Assembly: GCA_030247855.1 (NCBI GenBank)
Contig: JAPDRN010000251.1
Location: 1-20,527 of the forward strand
DNA from: Knufia peltigerae
Lineage: Eukaryota > Ascomycota > Eurotiomycetes > Chaetothyriales > Trichomeriaceae
Length of the DNA stretch: 20,527 bases
Direction: 5' to 3'
Shown: positions 1 through 11,530 of the stretch, piece by piece
Numbering within the stretch: the first letter of the stretch is position 1
Layout of the letters: each line of letters starts with the position of its first letter
Translations under genes and position numbers: made by a program
Notes under the pieces: model-generated
What the model saw: only the letters and a program-made list of their open reading frames with translations
The model's database searches: none
Told to the model about the DNA's origin: nothing

Positions 1-2881
1 TTATATTAATATTATTAATTAAGCTAGCTAAATTAATTTACTATAAATATATTTAATATATATTATAAAATTTAGTCTTTATTAAAATCATTATTTTAAT
101 TAGCTATAAATAGCTTTATTAGTTTCTTAATTATTACTTAATTATTTAAAGTATTTATATAAAGTAACTTAAGACTATATAATTTAATAATACATTATAT
201 AATAAGGTTAAAGCATAATTTAATATAGTTATTACTAAATTTTAAGAGTGTACCTATAATAATTTTAATATTTAAAATATAAATAAATTTAGTTTTAAAG
301 TTAAAGAGAATTAAATAATAAAGGTCTTAATTTCTCTTAATTATTAATAATAGTATAAGACTATAATAAAGAAATAAAAGTGAGTAACTATAATTAAATA
401 TATTAATATAATTAAAGATATACTTTTATTAATAATTATCTTTAAGAATTAAAACATTAATTTTAAATAGTTATTAACTTAAATACTTTTTAATTAGTAT
501 TTTATAATTAGTAAAAATAGCTAAACATTAAATAAGCTTAGTCTATAATAATTAATTAAGGTATTTAAGTCTTAAACTTATAAGAAAGTAATAAGTTAGT
601 CTTAATCATTAATTATTAATAGCTATAGAAGTTATATTAAAGCTAATTTTATTACTTATTATATAAAGAATAATATTAACTTATTAATTATATTATTATA
701 TTATTTCTATATTCTTTAGTTACTTAATATAGAAGTATTTTTAGTGTTTAAGTATACTCACTTAAATAAGACTAATATAACTTTATGGCTTAATATATAA
801 TATATTTTATGTTTAGAATAGTTTAAAATATTTATTTATGTGTATATAAAGGCTATTAAGCTAAATAATATTCTTATAAAATAGTAAGATACTAAATTAA
901 TAGTTTACTAAATAATCTATAAAAGATACTAAATTACCTTTTATAAAACATAATTATATATATTTTATATCTAATTATATTAGTTTATTAAAGAGATATA
1001 ATCTTAATTTCTCTTTATTATATAGCTCTTCCCTAAATAGTATAAAATTTTAGGAATTTAATGTACTCTTAAATATAGTGTTAATATAAATACTTAAACT
1101 TATATTATTTACTAAATAATATATAATCTAAGTAATCTATATAATAAAAATACTTATCACTAAGAATATACTTCTTTAGCGATAAAATTAAGAGTAAAGT
1201 AAGGTACTTAAGGCATAAAAGAGTTATAAGTAAGGTAAAAGAGTTAGGTTAAAAGGCGAATTTATGTACTCTATTAAGAAAGTATTAAAGGTTACTTAGG
1301 AGATAAAAGTAAAGTAATTAATAAAATAGTAATAAGGTTTATTACGCTAGTGACTTATTATTAAAATCGAGTCTAAGGAGAAAGATAAAGTGTTTAATTA
1401 CTTATTAATATCTTTAGATAATAGAATAGTTATATTAGTACTATATTAAAGATTGTATTAAAAGGTAATTAGATAGGTTTTTATGGTTTATTACTTTATA
1501 TAGTTTATTAAACTATATAGTACTTTACTACCTTTTATTACGAAAATAATCTATCTAGTTAATTAATTTATTCCTTAGTAGTATTTATAGCTTATATAGT
1601 TTATTAACCTTAATTAGTTCTAACTTCTAAACTTCTTAAAGGTAATAAATAAAATCTCCTAAAGTTATAGTACTATTTACTAGATTTAGTGAAGTAAACG
1701 AAGTCATTAATATTATAGTATATACTAATATAGGTCTTAAGCTTATAATGTTAGCTAACTTATTCTTACTCTTACTCTAAGATTTAGAAGATAACCCTTA
1801 CTTTTCTAGTTTAGTAGAAGAATTATTATCGCGCTTTGCCAATGTCAAAATGCGACTTTAAGGTTAAGATCATAATCGCGATCTCTTATTGTCTTTCCCA
1901 TTATCTTCCTTATTCGTTTATCACTTAATGTCTTTTTTAGTGATACTTTTAATAGATAACCAGACTTTAGGTACTTCTGTACTAACAGTGTCTATTAAGG
2001 AACTTCTGCTAATTCTGTCACTTTTCATTAGGCCTACTTTAACGTCAGGCTTTAAACTACGCATGTTCTCACCCGTGTTTAGTGATATATTAAGTGAGTC
2101 TAAGACCTTTTTAAACGCTGTGTTAATTTCTTAAGGGCTCAGTGAAGGTATACTTTCTATTGGGGTTCTAGTTACTTTGCGCTCACTATAACGAGCTTTC
2201 GAATTAAAGCTCTAAATAGCCTTAATTACTAGTGAGCCTCTTTATACTTTTGTATCTACCTAAGATAACTTTAATAAGCGAGTTAAAAGAATGGGATAGT
2301 TCACTAGAACAGAAGATAAACTTAATTAACTATTAGTTAGATCCTAACTCTTTAGTCTCTTTAGCTCTATTTATAGCTTATTATTAAGATTTTTAGTGAA
2401 GATAGAACTTCTACTAAACTTATAATCTAAAAAAGGATAAATTAAAGGCTTATGGTTCAGAGATAAAGGTATAACTAGACTATAGCCATAGAAGTTTCTC
2501 TACTTTAATGGTCGAAATTTAAGTAGTCTCAGGATGTGTACAGTTTTATTTTATTCTTAACAGTCCTTCTTAAGAATCCTAGCTAAAGTATTATGCTATC
2601 TAGGTTACTAACTAGTTATACTATAAACTGAGCCCAGATTAGAGTCTTAATAATAGGTTATAAGGGTAACGTGTTATTTTCTTAATTATAGTCTTCTTCT
2701 TTAAGATCTTTCTTTAACCTCCTCTTAAGTAAATCTAAAAGGTTAGCCGCTAATTTAATTATTTTCGGTTTCTTCTTTATTACTTATTCTTTGGTGGCTA
2801 AGACACTACTATACTCTGTGCTCTTCTCTTTTCCTAGTATTAAACCTTTTAAAGAGACTAAGCTCCCTGTTTTCTTGTGGT
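1..2881. repeat. RIP-degraded AT-rich repeat block, left flank
   Basis: This stretch is almost entirely A and T, with TpA everywhere and very few CpA or TpG dinucleotides (about four in the first 300 bases). All frames are closed by frequent TAA and TAG. That pattern is what repeat-induced point mutation (C to T at CpA) leaves in ascomycete transposons. GC content recovers in steps: the first 1800 bases are most extreme, 1800-2900 is milder. Reading 1920-2160 on the minus strand gives an open but unrecognised frame, so at least two elements of different age may be nested here. No gene can be supported. Confidence 0.85.
848..1527 (+). repeat. Copy A of an inverted repeat pair flanking the gene island
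   Basis: This block matches the reverse complement of 19861-20527 nearly base for base. For example 1375-1439 differs from its partner at two positions and 1463-1524 at one, all C/T or G/A transitions. Homology stops at about 1527, just after a near-perfect palindrome with arms TATATAGTTTA (1497-1507) and TAAACTATATA (1509-1519), which suggests an element end there. Copy A probably extends left to base 1 or beyond, but its partner runs off the window. The family is not recognisable after RIP. Confidence 0.88.
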
Positions 2882-3047
2882 AGGCCGTCAAGAGGAGACA
2901 CCCTTATTGTTAGTCTTCGTAGGGATTCTTTTTGGTTAGGAAGAGCTATTAATGTGCTGTTCTCCTAGAGGGCTTGCAGTATAGATAGGCTTATAAGGAG
3001 AGGATATGTGGGCTTTTATAGAACTGTAGTTCTCTTTTTGACGGCCT
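2882..3047. repeat. Possible MITE-like unit bounded by inverted repeats
   Basis: AGGCCGTCAA at 2882-2891 is repeated inverted as TTGACGGCCT at 3038-3047. The match continues inward for about seven more bases with only G/A differences (consensus AGGCCGTCAARARGAGA). Spacing is 166 bp. No clear target-site duplication is visible, so this is a candidate non-autonomous element or a remnant of a larger one. It lies exactly where the AT-rich flank gives way to normal DNA. Confidence 0.4.
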
Positions 3048-4249
3048 CTCAGGACATTGCCGACAGATGGTGCTCGATTGCGGTTGAGTCTGCGTCCTCT
3101 CTGCTGAGGCTCGTTTTCGGCGTCCTCGAAAATCTGGGTAACCTGATGAACGGTTGGTGCTATGTTGAATAAAAGAAGATATGTTGGCGCACGGGGCCTG
3201 ATCAGATATAGTCTACCATTGGTACGAGGTTTGGTTGTTCAGAAGCATAGACGATATAGTGATCATGACTACGAACGGTCGGCTTCTGGCTTGTTTACCT
3301 GGCGTCAGTCACGTCCGGCGCCCCAGCAACCAGCAATTTCTTGGCGGTATCAAGGCCTCTATAGTCCAGAGTATACGTAGGTGGGTGGACATTGTATGCT
3401 TCACCGGAGCATAATGGCATTCCGACTTGCTCACGTTTCATGCTTTTCACGGGCTACTACCAGCGCATAGAATTCCCAAGACCTTTTCACTCTCTAGTCA
3501 CTTAGTAGGCTGGTAAATCGATGATAAGCCCCTGGAGCGCCTGCTGCACCCGGCGTACCCCCAGAGCCTCTGGGGACTCTCGTCCTATCTCAGTTATGCA
3601 CCATTTCAGTGCAAAGTCAGAGATATTGCGTCCTTGGTGTAGCGAATCATTCCGGCTGAACAGTATGAGGACACAGGTACGATGCCTTCTATGTAATGAT
3701 ATTCCTACTGTCGCCCACTCGGCAACATGCTCCCACTGCATGGCCCTGCTTAAGACTAGCGCAGTCTTCGACACACCTAGTCCCTCGACTTTATTGCTTC
3801 CATCAACGAAACTTCAGGGTTTGAGATCTGATACCTACGGTGTATTTGTAGGTACTTACCAGAATTCGTACTTCCCACTCCCTACCCAGGCACTCGTGAC
3901 CTTTCCTGGCTACCCGTACTTCGATTGATGAACTTCCAGGCACAGAGGCGAACCGTGTGCAGATGCCGGATTGTCGGGGTGATCGAGGGCTATCACGGCC
4001 GCAGTATGAGTCCTGCCAGTGCATATTTCTCTATCGGACCGGAGGAGGAAGACTGACATCCTGGAGACTTTCATCCCGAGGCAGTACCTCCTGGTCTTGG
4101 ACTTTGTAGGCTAGGTCACGGGGGCTGCGGGCCGGCAAAAGATGTAGCCGGGCCGGCATTTGGTGGCCCTCGAATGCGCAGGAGGATCTCCCACGCATAC
4201 TAAACGCTCCGATTTTAGCAGCACACGAGACTCAATAGTAATACCAACC
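3048..4249. other. NRPS upstream region, no confirmed gene
   Basis: This is 1.2 kb of normal GC content before the NRPS start. Several short frames exist: 3162-3380 +, 3521-3928 +, 3502-3774 - and 3803-4024 -. None shows a motif I recognise, and they overlap one another. A 44-codon stretch ending at the TAA near 3172 (+) looks protein-like but is also unrecognised. In the NRPS frame, 4053-4160 reads like the tail of an adenylation domain (FIPRQYLLVLDFV, then TGAAGRQKM) but carries two in-frame TAG codons. It may be a decayed upstream module or chance. The NRPS promoter must lie here; I see no clear TATA box. Confidence 0.5.
4035..4041. promoter_or_regulatory. CGG-N-CCG motif upstream of the NRPS
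   Basis: CGGACCG lies 209 bp before the NRPS ATG. The same 7-mer (CGGWCCG, self-complementary) occurs three times in the P450/ligase divergent promoter. Inverted CGG triplets are the usual half-sites of fungal Zn2Cys6 regulators. Shared pathway control is an inference from recurrence. The motif also occurs once inside the ligase coding region (13312) and once in a transposon remnant (15844). Confidence 0.35.
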
Positions 4250-7200
4250 ATGATCGTCACACTAGAGTCGCAGATGCTGACTCTGGTGGCAGAGCGCCTT
4301 GGTGTGCAACCCGCATCTCTCGATCTCAACCAAAGCTTTACCAAGGCTGGCGGGAATTCACTCTCTGCACTCGTATTATCTCATGCATGCAAAGATGCTG
4401 GGATCAAGATCTCAGTCAGAGACATTCTCCAGGCACCATCGCTGGAGCATCTCATACAACTAGCCGCATCCCGTACAAGCAATGGCACTCCTGGACCTGC
4501 CAATAATGTCCATCTTCAAACACCAGAAGGTATCCTCTGCGAGCACTATCCTGCCACAGAGATGCAAATGTCACTCATACGTGGCTCATATGAGAAATCT
4601 CATTGGAATATCATCTACCACCGGCAGGACTGCAGCGCGGCCGACCTCCCCAGGCTGAAGAAGGCCTGGCAGACTGTCATCGGACGCGAGGAGATGTTCC
4701 ACGCCGATTTGCAACTCCGCAGAGAATCCTCTTTCTGGGTTCGAACATGTCGACCATTTTCCTGGGCCGATGTATTGGTCCAAAGCCATTTTGACATTGA
4801 GAAGGAAATTCTGAAACCACCTGTTTTCACCGGTATTGGCTATGCATTCAAAGCAATCAGCACCAAGCAACCGAGTGACGGCTTTAATGATGCTTGTGTG
4901 TTGTTCCAGGTTCACCATGCTCTGTTAGATGGGTACTCAATGGAACAGCTTCTGCACAAGGTGGCCCAGGCTATGACGGGCCTGACGCCCGCACCCAGTT
5001 CATCAATATTGGATTTCCTTGCTCGAAGAGAAGCTTATGTTCTAGAGCACCAGAGCGAAGCGGTGCAATATTGGAAGAGTCAAAAGGATATCATATTGAA
5101 ATCCGCGACCCAATTGGCTCTTGCGCTGCCAGAGCAGCTAGACAAGATTTCCGGACCAGAAAGCTTTTTCGTAAACGAAATCTACACCCTCAGTCTAGGA
5201 CATACAAAAGAACAGATAGCTGCATTTGTTCAGAAGCATAACATCACCGAAGCCGCTCTCTACCAAGGGGCATGGGGTTTGGCCATGTCGCTACTCACAG
5301 ATTCAGATTTTGTGGCGTTTGGAGTTGCTATGTCTGGGAGAGCGATTCCGATTCCTGGCGCCCTGGACGTAATCGGAAGCCTTGCAACAATGATTCCTCT
5401 ATTCATGGAGGTCAACCAAGATCTAACAAGCATCGAGTATCTACGATACATTCTTCTGAGAATAGCAGAACTGGCATCGGTGGAATGGGCTCTACCGGAA
5501 GGTTGCTATGACCGACATGTCTCTTCGATCCTTGCTCTACAATTTAATCAGGATATACCGGGAATTCCCAAGCGCGATGCTACCGTCTGGAAATCCAGAA
5601 TGAATACCGAAATTCCCATCAGCATCACAATCGAGAACGAAGGCATGGTGAACTTCCAGTATTTGCCAAAGTACTATTCTCGCGACACGATCGAGCTTAT
5701 AAGTGTCATCTTTCAGAGAATGCTTGCATCTCTACTCAAGCCAACTCACACTGTTGCAATGTGTCTCCTGGAGGCAGTCAGCCTAGAGGAACAATCATTT
5801 CTGCGAAGGGTTGGGAATTGCGGCTCGTCTCTATCCACCTATGCATCAGTTCAAGATAGCCTGGTTTCGCTTTTCCGTCGAACAGCAGCACGATATCCGC
5901 AAGCTACAGCGGCTCAGAGAGCAGACAAGTCCATCACATACAGAGAACTTGACCTCGCCAGTGATCGTGTAAGCTTGGAGCTCTCGGGGGTGGTCCAGCC
6001 TGGAGACGTCGTGTGTCTCTACGCGGACCAGTCTGTGGCGTGGCTTAAGGGGATCTACGGAGTTCTCAAATGTGGAGCCACGTACTGCCCAATGAATCCA
6101 AACCTGTCGGCTTCATTACTAGAGTCCAATTTCCAGACCTCGGGTGCCCAGGTCTTTCTTGTACCGTCGCAAAAGCAAAAAGGGTTGACTCTAGCAGGAT
6201 GCTCATATTACTTTGCGGTCGATGAACTCTTGTCTCGAAGTAAAGAGCAAGGCTCGGCCGGTACATTGGAAAGACACATCGACCCGGGCAGTGGCGCTTA
6301 TCTTTGTTTTACTTCTGGGTCAACTGGCATACCGAAGGGCGTTCTGTGCACCCACCGAGGGCTGGTGGCCTTCCAACGGGATCTCGAGGTGCGTTTGTTT
6401 GCCCGGCCAGGCTGGAAAATTGCGCAGACCATGTCTGTTTCATTCGACGGCAGTATCCATGAAATCTTCTCCGCCCTGTCCTACGGTGCTACTCTTTTGT
6501 TGCCTGGGGATTGTGACCCGTTCGGGCACCTGGCAGAAGCTGATGCAGCCATTTTTACCCCGTCTGTCGCAAAGGTTCTCAGACCTGGCGATTGCAATAG
6601 TCTGAAGACGGTAGGTCTCAACTCTCCAGTCAGAAGAACTTATCGCTCAAGAGTCTCAGGTATATCTTGTAGGTGAAAGGGTCACACAAGAAGTATGTGA
6701 TCGTTGGGCCAGCGAAAAAGCCCTCTACAACATGTACGGTCCTACGGAGGCTACATGTGGAGCAACCATCAAACGCCTCCAACCGCATACAAAGGTAACA
6801 ATCGGCAGCCCCAACTCCTCGACGCGAGTCTATATCCTCGATAGACACCGCCGACTCACGGTGCCTGGATGGATCGGCGAAGTGTGTCTAGCTGGAGTGC
6901 AGGTTTCCAAGGGCTACATTGGCCTACCAGAAGCCACTCAGGAGAAGTTCATTACAGATCCTGTTTGTACAGGGCTCGGCGAGTATGTCTATTGTACAGG
7001 TGATCTTGGCTACTGGACGAAGTCCGGAGAAGTTATTTTACTTGGTAGAACAGATCGACAAATCAAGCTCAGGGGGTTCCGGGTTGATATGGATGATGTG
7101 GAAGTCCGAATTGCTGGCCTCCCACAAGTCTCAGCCGCCGCCGTGGCGCAGAAGGACGATTACCTGATTGTGATGGTGCAACCAAAGACTGTCTCGATAC

Positions 7201-8972
7201 CAAAACTAAGGAGCTTGATGGCTGAAATTCTTCCTACTCATGCAATTCCCCGCTTTGCCGTAGCGGTAGAATCATTCCCTCTTACAAAGGCGGGGAAGCT
7301 CGACTATACAAAGATTCACGACGTGGACCGCTGCTCGGCCGATACTGCGTGCAACAGTATGAATGATATGGAGTTGAAGGTTGCTGAAGTATGGCGAGAA
7401 ATACTGGAGCTTAAGCATTCGGCCAAACTGGACCCAGAATCACAATTTTCCTCTCTGGGTGGTCATTCACTTCGCCAACTACGATTATCCACCGGATTAT
7501 CGCAGACATTCTCTTGCAGATTCCCTCTGAGTCTGGTGATCAAAAATCAGAAGCTATGCGAACAAGCGAGGCTGATCCCAACGCTCGACAAAGTTCCCTC
7601 TGAACCGGAGCACATTGCTGAGACCTCGTCTAACCCTCCTGAATCACTATCTCCAGTCGAAGTATGGTGGACAGATCACTACAATAGGGCAGCATGTACC
7701 ACCAGCTTCAATGTGTCCTTTGCTTGTGAACTTCCTCCAGAGATCGACAGTTGTCGTCTCGTGAGTAGTTGGAACACAGTCCTGATTAGGCACAGTATTC
7801 TCCGCTCAAGGTACACGCAATATTCAGCAAGCCGAAATATCATGCGATCATGGAATAGCACACATCCGCAAGCGCAGTATATGGGATGCATAGATGTGGC
7901 GTCCGAGATTAATCGGCCGTTTGACATCGAGCGTGATCACCTCATTCGAGTGCTGATTTCCCCGTCACACATGCTGGTGGTGGCCAGTCATATCATATGC
8001 GATCTGATTGCTATGCGGATTCTCCTTGAGGAAGTTGGCGGCACGTACAACGGCCATCCTCCCCTGCACTGTAGTCTCCCTTACCCAGGAGGTAAGCTGG
8101 CAGAGACACTAATCTCTCCCGACGATGAGGCTTTCTGGGTCAATTCTCTGAGAGGATCTCCAGAAAGCCTCGGGCGAAGATGCTTCACAACCACCAAGAA
8201 CAGTCGTAATCGCAACACAGGATCCTCAATCATTATGAAGCTACCAATGGACACAGTACATGCGACCAATACTGTCCTCCGAGATAGCAGCAGCAGCATC
8301 ACAAAGCATCAGTTCGCCATCGCTGCAGTTGCGATAGCATTGCAGCATGCTGAGCCGTCGATTGATATCACTGTTGGAGGTCCATACATGAATCGCCAAT
8401 GCGAGTTTGACATGTGCACCGTTGGACTCTACCTGCAGCCAATTCCAATTCGAGTCAAGTTCCCAACTGAAGCGAAAAAGCTCGAAGCTGCTCATACATA
8501 CGCTTCGGTAGTCCAATCCGCAAGCCAAGCAGCGATTTCGCACATTATGCCTTGGAATGAGTTGCAACGTGTTTGGACCACAAAAGTCGCATCAGCAGAT
8601 CAGCCCATGTTCGAAGTAATGGTGACGTTTCACGAGAAGTCTACTGGGTTGGCACTACCTCTAGAAGGGAGCGAATCGCTCTTCACCTGGGCTGAAGGTT
8701 CCAAGTTTCCACTCATGTGTGAGTTCTTGGAGACCGATAAAGATTCCATCGTTCTGCGTCTCGAATACGACGACCACATACTGTCGAGGAAGGCTGTTTT
8801 CAGCATCGGAAGCAAGATAAGCAGGGCCTTGCCCTTATTATATGGCAACTTCAGCCTTGCAGATATCAGAGGCGAGTTGGCACTGCTATCCGCGGCCTCG
8901 ACGAGTGAGGGTCTGCATGCAAGCATGGACGGGTCCAAGGAGTATTTCATGAAAAGAATTTCTGAACTCTAA
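4250..8972 (+). CDS. Non-ribosomal peptide synthetase, T0-C-A-T-CT
   Basis: Exons are 4250-6610 and 6660-8972. The 49-bp intron (GTAGGT...CAG) restores the adenylation domain across LKT/VYLVGE. The protein is 1557 aa. The first in-frame ATG is 4250 (A at -3); the frame is open further upstream only from a TTG. Domains: T0 about 3-75 (carrier serine S37 in AGGNSL); C1 about 100-530 (canonical HHALLDG, H222-H223); A about 535-1005 (FTSGSTGIPKG from 687, MYGPTEA from 812, LGRTDRQIKLRGFR, lysine K1000); T1 with S1057 in LGGHSL; terminal C about 1115-1540 with SHIICDL (S1230, H1231, D1235). T0 has no A domain, so it must be charged in trans, most simply by the ligase at 11662. The terminal C domain resembles fungal CT release domains. 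Tentative A-domain code, by analogy to GrsA: D G H F Y V M C G K; the aspartate fits an alpha-amino acid. The substrate is unknown. The gene appears intact. Confidence 0.93.
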
Positions 8973-9280
8973 ACGAAATTGTCTATTGTTGCGCCATAGC
9001 TACAATGTAGAGGTTGTTACCTCTTGCAACTAGACAACTAGAGTAGAGCTGAGCTAAACCAAAATACATGGGCAATTCACGCAACTCCGAGGCACGATGG
9101 CGAAAACGAAGTCAATCCTGTCTAATCCCGTCGGGCCTGTACAGGAAGTACTTGTCCGTTCCAAAGTTCCGTAGATTGTGTAAGGAGTACGTACAGTGGG
9201 CCTACCTTCAGCTCATATGGATTGTAGGCCAATTTGAATGTAGTTCATGATACTGCTTAATGCTTCGACTTCTATTCCTC
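8973..9280. other. Convergent 3' intergenic region with a small hairpin
   Basis: This 308-bp spacer separates the NRPS stop from the P450 stop on the other strand, so it must hold both 3' UTRs. AGAGGT-TGTT-ACCTCT at 9009-9024 forms a perfect 6-bp stem with a tetraloop. The frame at 9068-9250 has no recognisable features. No canonical AATAAA is evident. Confidence 0.5.
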
Positions 9281-10946
9281 CTAGAATGCCCATTTGGCTC
9301 TTTCAGAGTTATATTCTCCCAAAGTCTTCCGCTTCAAGACCACATCAAGGTCATGAACGGGCAGCCGCACACCCGACATGACTTTCAATCTCGTCTTCGG
9401 AACTCCCACAGCAGTGCCAGGTGCCAGTTCGATGTCAAGGCTATATAGCAGCACGACCAAACTCCCCAGGATCATGTCGAACACAAAATGCCGTCCCGGG
9501 CAGATGGAACTTCCAACTCCAAAAGGAGCATAGGACCCAGGATGATGGTCATATTCGGACTTCATCCATCTTTCGGGTTTGAATTCTAGCACATCTGGAC
9601 CCCAATTTTTTGGGTTTCTGTGGATCGTCTCGGTCGGTACGTACACGAGGCTTCCCTTCTTCAGCAAGCACCCATCCATGAGCTCAAAGTCTTGGACGAC
9701 TTTGTATGCCCGTGCCGACGACGCGTACAAGCGGAGTGACTCTTGATAGGTCGCCACGAGGGTCGGACACTGTGCCCGAACTTGACCAATGTCGAATTGG
9801 AGCCGGTTTCCCTCGGCCTGCACAGACCGTCCTACTTCTTCCTTGATGGATCCGAAAAAAGATCCGGCCAAGGTATGAGCCAACATCCAGAAGACCGCCG
9901 GCACGGTATTGCTAAGTAGTCCATTCAACAATTCCAGCTCCGAACGTCCTAGATAGTCACCGGAAAGGCTGTGTTTGGTACTTATGTCTCTCCGTTTACG
10001 GCTGATGACGTTGACCTGGTCGCCTTCGTCGTCGTCGTGGGTATCTGCAATGCACCCCTTGAGTACGTCAACTAGCCTTTCACGGGCCTCGAATGCTTCC
10101 GGGGCCGTGTACTTGGGAAAGAAATTGAGAAGGAACGGCGACATGTTGGAATCCCATAACCTAGACAACAATTTCTTTGTTCAGAATATGAAAATGCTCA
10201 AAACTGTATTTCAAATGTCATACCAGTAGTCCCATATGAGGCTCGGCCGCGTCTCAAATGGGCTTTTCTTTCCGTACATTCCAGCACCTGCAACTCTTGT
10301 GTACAGCTCTTCCAACCACTTCATGAGATGGACACTATTCGTATCCGAGGGCATCATGTCATCAAGGACTTGAACAAACGCGTTCATGATTTTCACGTAG
10401 AACTGCCGGTTTGATTCGCCGGGCGCCAGCAATCTGTGCTCCGTAGTCCGCATGTCGTCTCTGTAGGGGGTGCGCTGGCCCTTTTGGCCGGACTTTGGCG
10501 TTGATACCAAGGTTTTCATGATGCTTTTGTCCACCCCGAGCATGTTTTGGAAAACAACGACAATGAACCCTGTCTCGGCATCAAGCTGCTTGTTCTTGCG
10601 AGAAAGTAGAGATGCAATCTCTCCTGCATTTACCGTGTAGATCTTTTGGCCCAGCAGATAGACAGCGTATATTGGAAGTTGATCCGTTTGAGCACTGCAC
10701 GATTGATTTCGTTAAGCAATGTTAAACAACGATGGTTCTCTCTCACCTCAATACTACTGGATATGATGTGCCGTGACGGTAAATTCCTGGTAAATGCCCA
10801 AGGACGGGGGCGCCGGAGATCAAAGGTGGCTCTCTGGAATCGTGCTTCCAAATGGCATACCGTAGTAATACTACGGCCAAGGTTACTGCGACCAAGAGTA
10901 AGACGTGAGGCGGCGGAGAGCCTAACTCGCGAAGCCACTCCGCCAT
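9281..10946 (-). CDS. Cytochrome P450 monooxygenase, CYP7/CYP8-like
   Basis: Three exons on the minus strand: 10946-10747, 10694-10224 and 10160-9281. Introns are 10746-10695 (52 bp, GTGAGA...CAG, branch CTTAAC) and 10223-10161 (63 bp, GTATGA...TAG, branch CTGAAC). Splicing gives 516 aa in one frame, a normal P450 length. The N-terminus has a membrane anchor (about residues 15-33, LLLVAVTLAVVLLRYAIW), pointing to the ER. Seen: ExxR in ESLRLY (E364, R367), PERW, and the haem loop FGVGSSICPG with C444. The I-helix reads LLSNTVPAVFW (about 305-315). It has asparagine in place of the usual AGxDT acid-alcohol pair, as in CYP7 and CYP8 enzymes. It converges on the NRPS and diverges from the ligase, so oxidation of the NRPS product is the likely role. 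The exact reaction cannot be read. Confidence 0.93.
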
Positions 10947-11114
10947 AATTGATTATGTGATGCGTTGGTTGATGTGACGATGGGTAAGTCAACGAGGACA
11001 AGATCCAGGCCTCCTTTGCTATGAGCCATGGTGCACCCAATGCTTGCGTTATGCTTTTAGTTCGCAACGGTAACATCCTAGGAAGCCTGTGGCCAGGTCT
11101 GGTGTGGCCTTGAT

Positions 11115-11139
11115 CGGTCCGCCGAACGGTCCGCACGTG
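11115..11139. promoter_or_regulatory. Two CGGTCCG sites plus an E-box (P450 side)
   Basis: CGGTCCG at 11115-11121 and 11127-11133 are separated by five bases, and CACGTG follows at 11134-11139. The second site is part of the 12-mer repeated at 11531. CGG-N-CCG fits a Zn2Cys6 dimer site and CACGTG fits a bHLH site. Binding is inferred only. Confidence 0.4.
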
Positions 11140-11530
11140 ATGAACATGTTTCTACGATGTGGGTATGTGTGTATATGCCGAACCGCCCCCACTCATACTA
11201 GAGGCACGGTCTCGCTGTCGGGATCATCCTCCCTGAGTTGGGTTGATCTCACCGAGCACCAACCAAATGCGACTTTGGATTCGATAGTGATACATTATTT
11301 CACATTATTGTAGCTTACAACCACGTCCGCAAATACTTGGTAATACGGCATCTCGTGCTGTGGCACTGCATGCTAAGTAAAAGCGCCGCCCAGCGGCAGG
11401 TGTGGGCTTTCTCAGTCAGACAGTCCTCATTCCAGCATACGAGACAGCAACCATCATCATCTTGCGACCATTTCTCTCCCTCATCGGGCATAGCCCTATG
11501 GTACTTGGATCTGCACGATGCTTCGGGACC

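Noticed and set aside
1889..2134. 81-codon open frame on +
   Set aside because: It starts at TTG inside RIP-degraded DNA, has no family features, and the opposite strand is equally open. It is most likely a repeat relic.
3502..4024. Minus-strand frames of 90 and 73 codons and a + frame with paired CxxC
   Set aside because: They overlap each other, have no recognisable domain, and the CLLC/CSHC pairs do not match a known zinc-binding fungal domain by spacing. Left as unassigned upstream DNA.
4160..4249. Extending the NRPS start to 4160
   Set aside because: The codon at 4160 is TTG, which nuclear fungal genes do not normally use as a start. The first ATG is at 4250 and gives a complete T domain.
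6611..6731. NRPS split into two genes or broken by a frameshift
   Set aside because: A 49-bp GT...AG intron at 6611-6659 joins the two halves in frame and restores a normal adenylation-domain core, so one spliced gene is simpler.
10161..10746. P450 as a fragmented pseudogene of three frames
   Set aside because: Two consensus introns join all three parts in frame with intact P450 motifs and normal length.
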